Of a stretch of DNA of 64,000 nt, positions 60,401-64,000 are shown piece after piece. The DNA is from Clavibacter sp. VKM Ac-2873 (GTDB lineage Bacteria > Actinomycetota > Actinomycetes > Actinomycetales > Microbacteriaceae): the NCBI RefSeq assembly GCF_015351075.1, contig NZ_JADKRS010000001.1, positions 372,001-436,000 on the forward strand. The letters run 5' to 3'. The stretch's first letter is position 1. Each line of letters opens with the position of its first letter. The translations under genes were made by a program, and so were the position numbers. The notes beneath the pieces are model-generated. The model searched no databases, was not told where the DNA came from, and saw nothing but the letters and a program-made list of their open reading frames with translations.

Positions 60401-62858
60401 GTGGACGGCGCTCGCCCTTGGTGTCGCCGCGCTCTGGTCGCGGCTGCTGGCGGGAGGCACCACCTCGTCGGAGGCCTACTGGCTGCCGGTCGCGGGTGCG
60501 CTGCTCCTCCTCGCCGCGCTGCTGCACCGCGCGGCGGTGCGGGTCGACGGAGTCGCATCCGGGTGGGGATCGGCGCGCGGATCTGCCGTCGGGCCCCGGG
60601 TGCGCCGCGGCGTCTCGGCGCTGACCCTCGCGGGCATCCTGACGGCAGTCATCCCCCTCGCCGCCGTCGGTCGTCCCGACGACGTGCTCCGCCCCTACAT
60701 CCTGACCGGGATCTGCGCGGCGCTGGCCCTGGGCGCCGCCGTGGTGCTGCGAGGTGCCGCCGCACCCGTGCGCCCGCTGCTGCGCGCCGTCGCGATCGGC
60801 GGCGGCATCGGTCTCCTGGTCGTCGGCGGCACGCGCGCGCTGCGCCTCGCCGCCGGGACCCTCGGCCGCGAATCCGCCATCGACCTGCAGCTCGCGATCT
60901 CGGCGGCGCTGCTCGTCGCGGGCGGCGTGCTCGTCCTGCGCGGTGCCCGCGGCCCGGCGGACGTGCGCGTCGCCGGATCCGCGTGGGTGGGCACCAGCGC
61001 GCTCGTCGCCGTCGTGCTCAGCGCGTCCGTCGGCTCCGGCGACGGCGTCGTCCGTCCGCTCGTCGCGAGCGTCGCCCTCGTGGCGGGAGCCGGCGTGCTC
61101 CTCGTCCTCCGCTCCGTGCACCGTCGCGTGCTCGCCGCATCCGCCGCGGTGGGGCTCCTCGGCGCCGTCGTGGTGGCGCTCCTCGCGCTGCGGGGCGGAT
61201 ACGCGTCCGTCGATCCCGCGACCCTGGCCGTCCCCGTGATCGTCGCCGTCCTCGTGTCCGCCGTGGGCGCCGCCGATCGCCTGAGGAACCCGGCTCCCAC
61301 CGACGTCGCAGCGACGTCGTCCGCGACGGTGCACGGCCTCCTCCGGCACGCACCGGACGCCGCGACAAGCGTCCTCGTGGTCGTCACCATCGCGGTCGGA
61401 GCCGTCTCCGATGGCGCCGGGCTGCCCGTCGCCCTGCTCCTGTCCGGGGTGGCCGTGCTCGTCGCCTCCACCACGTCGGAGTCCCGCGCGCGGCGACACG
61501 TGGGCTGGCTCGCCCTCCTCCTCGGCTCCGCCGGCTTGTGGGTCGCGCTCGGCCGGGGCGGCGTCGATGCCGTCGAGCCGTACGTCCTCCCGCCGGCCGG
61601 CGTGATGCTCGTCGTGGCCGCGGCCCTCCACCGCGGGATGCTCGGTGGCCGCAACGGAGCGGCGCCGGTGACCGCCCGGGCCACCGGCGCGGCGCCCGTC
61701 CTCCTCGGCGCCCTCCTCCTCGCCGCCCTCCCCACGGCCGTCGCGTCGTGGACGGGGTCGCCCGTCCGCGCGCTCGCGCTCGGGGCCGCCGCGGGCGTCG
61801 CGCTGCTCGTGACGGCGGCCGCCCTGCGCGGCGCCGACTCCCCCGCGCGGCCCCTCCTCCTCGCGACTGCCGCGGCCGCGGGGATCGCCGTCCCGCTCGT
61901 CGGATTCGGGAGGACCGTCGGGCAGCTGGACGCGTTCGAGCCGGCCACCTTCGGGCGCACGGACCTCTGGACGCTCGCGGCCGCCGCCGTCCTCGTGCTC
62001 GCCGTGGGGCTCCTGCCCGCACGCGAGGCGGAGCCCCACGAGGGCCGTGGCGATGACGCGTCCCGGGGCACCGTGATCCCCGCCGCGGCCGTCACGGGCG
62101 ACGCCGTCGTCCGCCTCCTGCCCCGTGTCGCAATGCTGGTCGCGCTGGCCGGTGCCGGGTCCGCGGGGGCGGCGGGCATCCTCCGCGCCCACGCCGAGGG
62201 CATGCACGACGCCGGTCCCCGCTCCGCCATCCTCGTCGGCCTCATCGCGGCGATCCACCTCGCCTGCTCGCCGTCCCGACGCACGTCGGCGATGGCCGAT
62301 GCGGACACCGCCGTGATCCGCCGCGACACCGCACCCCCGCTGCACGACCGGGTGCTCGCGCTGGCAGCGATCATCATCGGCGGGGTCGTGGGCGTCGTCC
62401 TCGTCGCCACGGGCGCGGCCGCTCCGGTGGAGACCGTGAGCGTGCCCGTCGCCGCCGCGCTCCTCGTCGTCGGCGCCCGACGCCTCGTGCACGACCCGTC
62501 CGCCGGCAGCATGCCGCACCTCGCTCCCGGGCTCCTCGTCCTGCTGGTCCCCCCGCTTCTCGCGGATCTCGGGCCGAGCCCCGCCTGGCGCATCGTCGGC
62601 CTCGGGATCCTGGCGCTCGCGACGCTGCTCGCGGGAGCGCGCCTGAGGCTCCGCGCGCCGTTCCTCATCGGCGCCGTCGTGCTGCTCCTCCACGCGATCG
62701 CCCAGCTCTGGCCCTGGATCCGGGTCGCCTCCTCCACGGTGCCCTGGTGGGCGTGGGCGGGGATCGGCGGCGTCGTCCTCATCGCGGTCGCGGCCCGCTA
62801 CGAGCAGCGCATCCGGGACGTGAAGGGCATGGCGGCCCGTGTCTCCTCGCTCCGCTGA
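57474..62858 (+). CDS. giant multi-spanning membrane protein, SCO7613 C-terminal type
   Basis: 1794 residues, the largest gene here. A zinc ribbon is at the start (CPDC 29-32, CGRC 41-44), followed by an Ala/Arg helix, a Pro-rich linker (about 105-155) and then an almost unbroken series of hydrophobic helices to the end, dozens of probable transmembrane spans with Arg-rich loops and some long polar ones (e.g. 395-440, after residue 1500). It resembles actinobacterial SCO7613 C-terminal domain membrane proteins of unknown function. The repeated helix pattern suggests internal duplication. ATG follows GGGGGG. TAGCGT (57414-57419) and TAGCCT (57433-57438) could be -10 elements. Confidence 0.82.
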   Translation: MVEDDARGPGIGPRHWAERPDDLLRTDLCPDCFAPLGALVCGRCGLDVRAPDAAALLDASHRVVDAIAERDRLLDEMRRWSDAAARSRAAAGAAAAAQAARDVLVPRLPDPAPASTPSGSTAAPSAVAAPSPVAPPPHGEPARNPTPVPPVPPVPRAPAAARRRISVPAVLLAVGVVLLSVAAVFYVVYAFVTYGLVVRAAITAAVTLAALAAAAVLARRRLPGTAEAVGVVGVVLLHLDVWAVRSYDLAGAGSDDPFVHFGVGTLVVSAALLALRPLLRIRGAGIAGWAGLSVGAGLLVGAVPSSDSGTRTALALAAASAVALVHAAPPSRSRALPEALERRILRVVGVAAAAAALVAGALSALAPDAVPVLPLLVAALASGAHAWALARQGSGDALRLADPDAAAAETGAAGDAPFPSASDRTADAPSAGADAATPAEPHAPPSDPLRVLAAVVAGVAAAAALPVTALAGGPALLTVCAQLVAAVCAAAALDVAACRLPDRAVAGTARVAAIAALAVAVIAGLPAAIGGLGGVTAALVAGLPAWELGPLDDTVVALGRTSDIDDLPGIVRAAALGLVAVWVLALVAALLGRRLPARQPLLAWTGAAALVAAIPALGPVAVVVAAYLVASAGTLASRVSSRRSGLSSAVPAAPLVALSVAAGALGWAASWADTGTWWAATPVVVLLLVVASRTARTDGATRLATAAAAVAGLVAVGGLAPSLTAARILPTAPLTSALHAGADPVVLVLLASALVVLVAGALPGRPGVRRRSLLATLLVPACLAAVVVAVVGADHVGGALTAAPVWSIAAQALLVAGLVAWTVGGVRRVALPRRATHDDEAPAAPVPPGTTALRRWRLTTAALVTPSLLLAVLTAGALVERGEAPHGILPAAVGLLAGVAALLGYRIASRALRVALDAGTVSVATGALLVAVSFDPTREARELLWIPLVLLAGTALALSIAHDGLLLSRSARRAWGWTALALGVAALWSRLLAGGTTSSEAYWLPVAGALLLLAALLHRAAVRVDGVASGWGSARGSAVGPRVRRGVSALTLAGILTAVIPLAAVGRPDDVLRPYILTGICAALALGAAVVLRGAAAPVRPLLRAVAIGGGIGLLVVGGTRALRLAAGTLGRESAIDLQLAISAALLVAGGVLVLRGARGPADVRVAGSAWVGTSALVAVVLSASVGSGDGVVRPLVASVALVAGAGVLLVLRSVHRRVLAASAAVGLLGAVVVALLALRGGYASVDPATLAVPVIVAVLVSAVGAADRLRNPAPTDVAATSSATVHGLLRHAPDAATSVLVVVTIAVGAVSDGAGLPVALLLSGVAVLVASTTSESRARRHVGWLALLLGSAGLWVALGRGGVDAVEPYVLPPAGVMLVVAAALHRGMLGGRNGAAPVTARATGAAPVLLGALLLAALPTAVASWTGSPVRALALGAAAGVALLVTAAALRGADSPARPLLLATAAAAGIAVPLVGFGRTVGQLDAFEPATFGRTDLWTLAAAAVLVLAVGLLPAREAEPHEGRGDDASRGTVIPAAAVTGDAVVRLLPRVAMLVALAGAGSAGAAGILRAHAEGMHDAGPRSAILVGLIAAIHLACSPSRRTSAMADADTAVIRRDTAPPLHDRVLALAAIIIGGVVGVVLVATGAAAPVETVSVPVAAALLVVGARRLVHDPSAGSMPHLAPGLLVLLVPPLLADLGPSPAWRIVGLGILALATLLAGARLRLRAPFLIGAVVLLLHAIAQLWPWIRVASSTVPWWAWAGIGGVVLIAVAARYEQRIRDVKGMAARVSSLR

Positions 62859-62999
62859 CCGGGGGACGCCGCGGGCCGATCCCCGCTCGCGACCCGGTAA
62901 GCCATGCCTCAGCTTGCTTGCGGGCCGCGTCGGTATGCGCGAGATTGGCGGCATCGTCCGCAGCCCGCAGACCCGCATCGCCGCTCGAGGAGAGAACCC

Positions 63000-63485
63000 A
63001 TGACCGACACCGTCCACGTCCCCACCAGCTCCGCATCCGCCGACGTCGCCGCCGGGGTCGCGCAGTTCCTCAGCCCCGTCGTCGTCAACCTGCAGGCTCT
63101 CGCCGTCAACGGCAAGCAGGCCCACTGGCACGTCCGCGGCGCCAACTTCATCGGCGTGCACGAGTTCCTCGACGTCCTCGTCTCCCACGCGCAGGACTGG
63201 GCGGACACCGCCGCCGAGCGCGTCGTCGCCCTCGGCCTGCCGATCGACGCGCGCATCGAGACGGTCGCGGCGTCCACCACCACCGCCGCCCTCACGCCGG
63301 GCTTCCGCCCGTCGAGCGCCACCATCGCCGAGGTCATCGCCCAGATCGACGCGACCATGGAGCTCGTCAACCGCGCCGTGCAGGAGCTGGGCGACATCGA
63401 CGTCAACAGCCAGGACGTCGCCATCGAGATCGCCCGCGGGCTCGAGAAGGACCGCTGGTTCCTCTTCGCCCACATCAGCGAGTAG
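63000..63485 (+). CDS. dps: Dps-family DNA-binding ferritin-like protein
   Basis: 161 residues. It stores iron and protects DNA under starvation or oxidant stress; 12-mers oxidise ferrous iron with peroxide. The ferroxidase helix HWHVRGANFIGVHEFLDVLV (from His42) and the DWADTAAERV segment (with Asp69 and Glu73) supply the inter-subunit metal site. ATG follows GAGGAGAGAACCC. Confidence 0.95.
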   Translation: MTDTVHVPTSSASADVAAGVAQFLSPVVVNLQALAVNGKQAHWHVRGANFIGVHEFLDVLVSHAQDWADTAAERVVALGLPIDARIETVAASTTTAALTPGFRPSSATIAEVIAQIDATMELVNRAVQELGDIDVNSQDVAIEIARGLEKDRWFLFAHISE

Positions 63486-63514
63486 CGCCACCCGCGACGC
63501 CCGCCGCGACGGTC

Positions 63515-63548
63515 GAGGGGCCCGGATCCGATCGGATCCGGGCCCCTC
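63515..63548. terminator. bidirectional hairpin between dps and the Fpg/Nei gene
   Basis: Perfect 15-bp stem (63515-63529 with 63534-63548) and a GATC loop, between convergent genes. Confidence 0.87.
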
Positions 63549-63601
63549 CGTCGTGCCGGCGGCGGGTCAGCCGTCGACGGCCGTTCCGTCCCCGGCGCGC
63601 G

Positions 63602-64000
63602 TCATGCCTGGCAGTACGGGCACCAGTACAGCTTCCGGCCGGCGGCCTCCTCCATCACGACGTTCGTGCCGCAGACGCGGCACGGCAGCCCCTCGCGGTG
63701 ATAGACCCAGTGCCGGTCCGCGCGGTTGCGGAGCGCCGCGTCGAGCTTCGTGCCCCGCAGGCCGTCCATGGTCATCATCTGACCGACCTCGACGCCCTTG
63801 CGGAGGAGCTTCGACCAGTCGCGCCACAGGCCGCGCACGACGTCCTCGGGCACGTCGCGTCCCGGCGTGTGCGGGTTCTGCCGGGCCCGGAACAGCAGCT
63901 CGGCGCGGTACACGTTGCCGATCCCGCTGACGACGGCCTGGTCCATGAGCAGCAGGCCGATGGCGGTGGGCTTCTTCCGCACGGTCGCCGTGAACCGGTC
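63602..64000 (-). CDS. Fpg/Nei-family DNA glycosylase, C-terminal part
   Basis: 132 residues; the start lies beyond the right edge of the window, so the catalytic N-terminal proline is not seen. It removes oxidised bases and nicks the strand. The helix-two-turn-helix stretch MDQAVVSGIGNVYRAELLFRARQNPHTPG and the C-terminal zinc finger CRVCG...CPYC (two CxxC pairs) are present. Family members include Fpg, Nei1 and Nei2; the distinction needs the missing part. Confidence 0.92.
   Translation of the reverse strand, partial: DRFTATVRKKPTAIGLLLMDQAVVSGIGNVYRAELLFRARQNPHTPGRDVPEDVVRGLWRDWSKLLRKGVEVGQMMTMDGLRGTKLDAALRNRADRHWVYHREGLPCRVCGTNVVMEEAAGRKLYWCPYCQA

Noticed and set aside
62890-62925. Possible iron box before dps
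   Set aside because: The sequence near 62898-62916 shares too few positions with the DtxR/IdeR consensus.
58470-63491. 1673-codon open frame antisense to the giant membrane protein and dps
   Set aside because: Its composition (Gly, Arg, Glu, Asp, His) is what the antisense of Ala/Val/Leu-rich codons gives, and no domain or start signal was seen.

Overview
The window is 64 kb of very GC-rich, densely packed chromosomal DNA from an actinobacterium. Gene content and order point to the Microbacteriaceae, most likely the plant-associated genus Clavibacter: a stand-alone secreted expansin, a T-box-controlled type 2 ileS, proBA-nadD-rsfS downstream of obg and rplU-rpmA, and a tig-clpP1P2-clpX region. 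This assignment is from memory of gene families, not from a search. No insertion sequence, prophage, CRISPR array or plasmid function was seen. The region reads as core chromosome with a few accessory genes.

Layout. 1-7.5 kb: an MFS drug-type exporter (cut by the window edge), two alpha/beta hydrolases, hisC, a short-chain dehydrogenase coupled to a DUF3516-type DEAD/DEAH helicase. 7.6-9.5 kb: a small membrane protein and an unusual SDR fused to a four-cysteine motif. 9.5-13.8 kb: the fructose PTS operon fruR-fruK-fruA-ptsH. 13.8-15.5 kb: an SGNH lipoprotein, a small membrane protein and tRNA-Ala. 15.7-23.1 kb: rplU-rpmA, obg, proB, proA, a small membrane protein, nadD, a tail-anchored protein and rsfS, all read leftwards. 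23.2-28.5 kb: a DUF4031 protein, RNase E/G, a VKOR homologue, ndk and a DUF4233 protein. 28.5-34.4 kb: folC and ileS with its T-box leader, then a methyltransferase. 34.5-41.3 kb: expansin, a TetR regulator and a four-gene oligopeptide-type ABC importer. 41.3-44.8 kb: a RamB-type regulator divergent from GTP-dependent PEP carboxykinase. 44.9-51.2 kb: valS, a GNAT protein, a small protein, a methyltransferase and an M3 oligopeptidase. 51.3-56.9 kb: clpX, sfnG, clpP2, clpP1 and tig. 57-64 kb: tRNA-Pro, tRNA-Gly, a 1794-residue multi-spanning membrane protein, dps and the C-terminal part of an Fpg/Nei glycosylase.

How the parts work together. Sugar uptake (fructose PTS plus HPr), gluconeogenesis (PEP carboxykinase with a RamB-like acetate/fatty-acid regulator) and peptide import cover carbon supply. 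Proline synthesis, NAD synthesis, folate polyglutamylation, two aminoacyl-tRNA synthetases, ribosome assembly/silencing factors, RNase E/G and the ClpXP/trigger-factor set are housekeeping. The expansin with the adjacent peptide importer is the clearest hint of life in a plant.

Regulation visible in the sequence includes a translational-type T-box before ileS, a well-formed promoter before rplU, a promoter with tandem repeats before fruR, three TTCAC-type half sites at the RamB start, a structured leader before RNase E/G, a series of TANNNT hexamers 5-7 nt before start codons that suggest leaderless mRNAs, and a family of U-tract-free hairpins at convergent gene junctions. Many neighbouring genes overlap by GTGA or ATGA, implying translational coupling.
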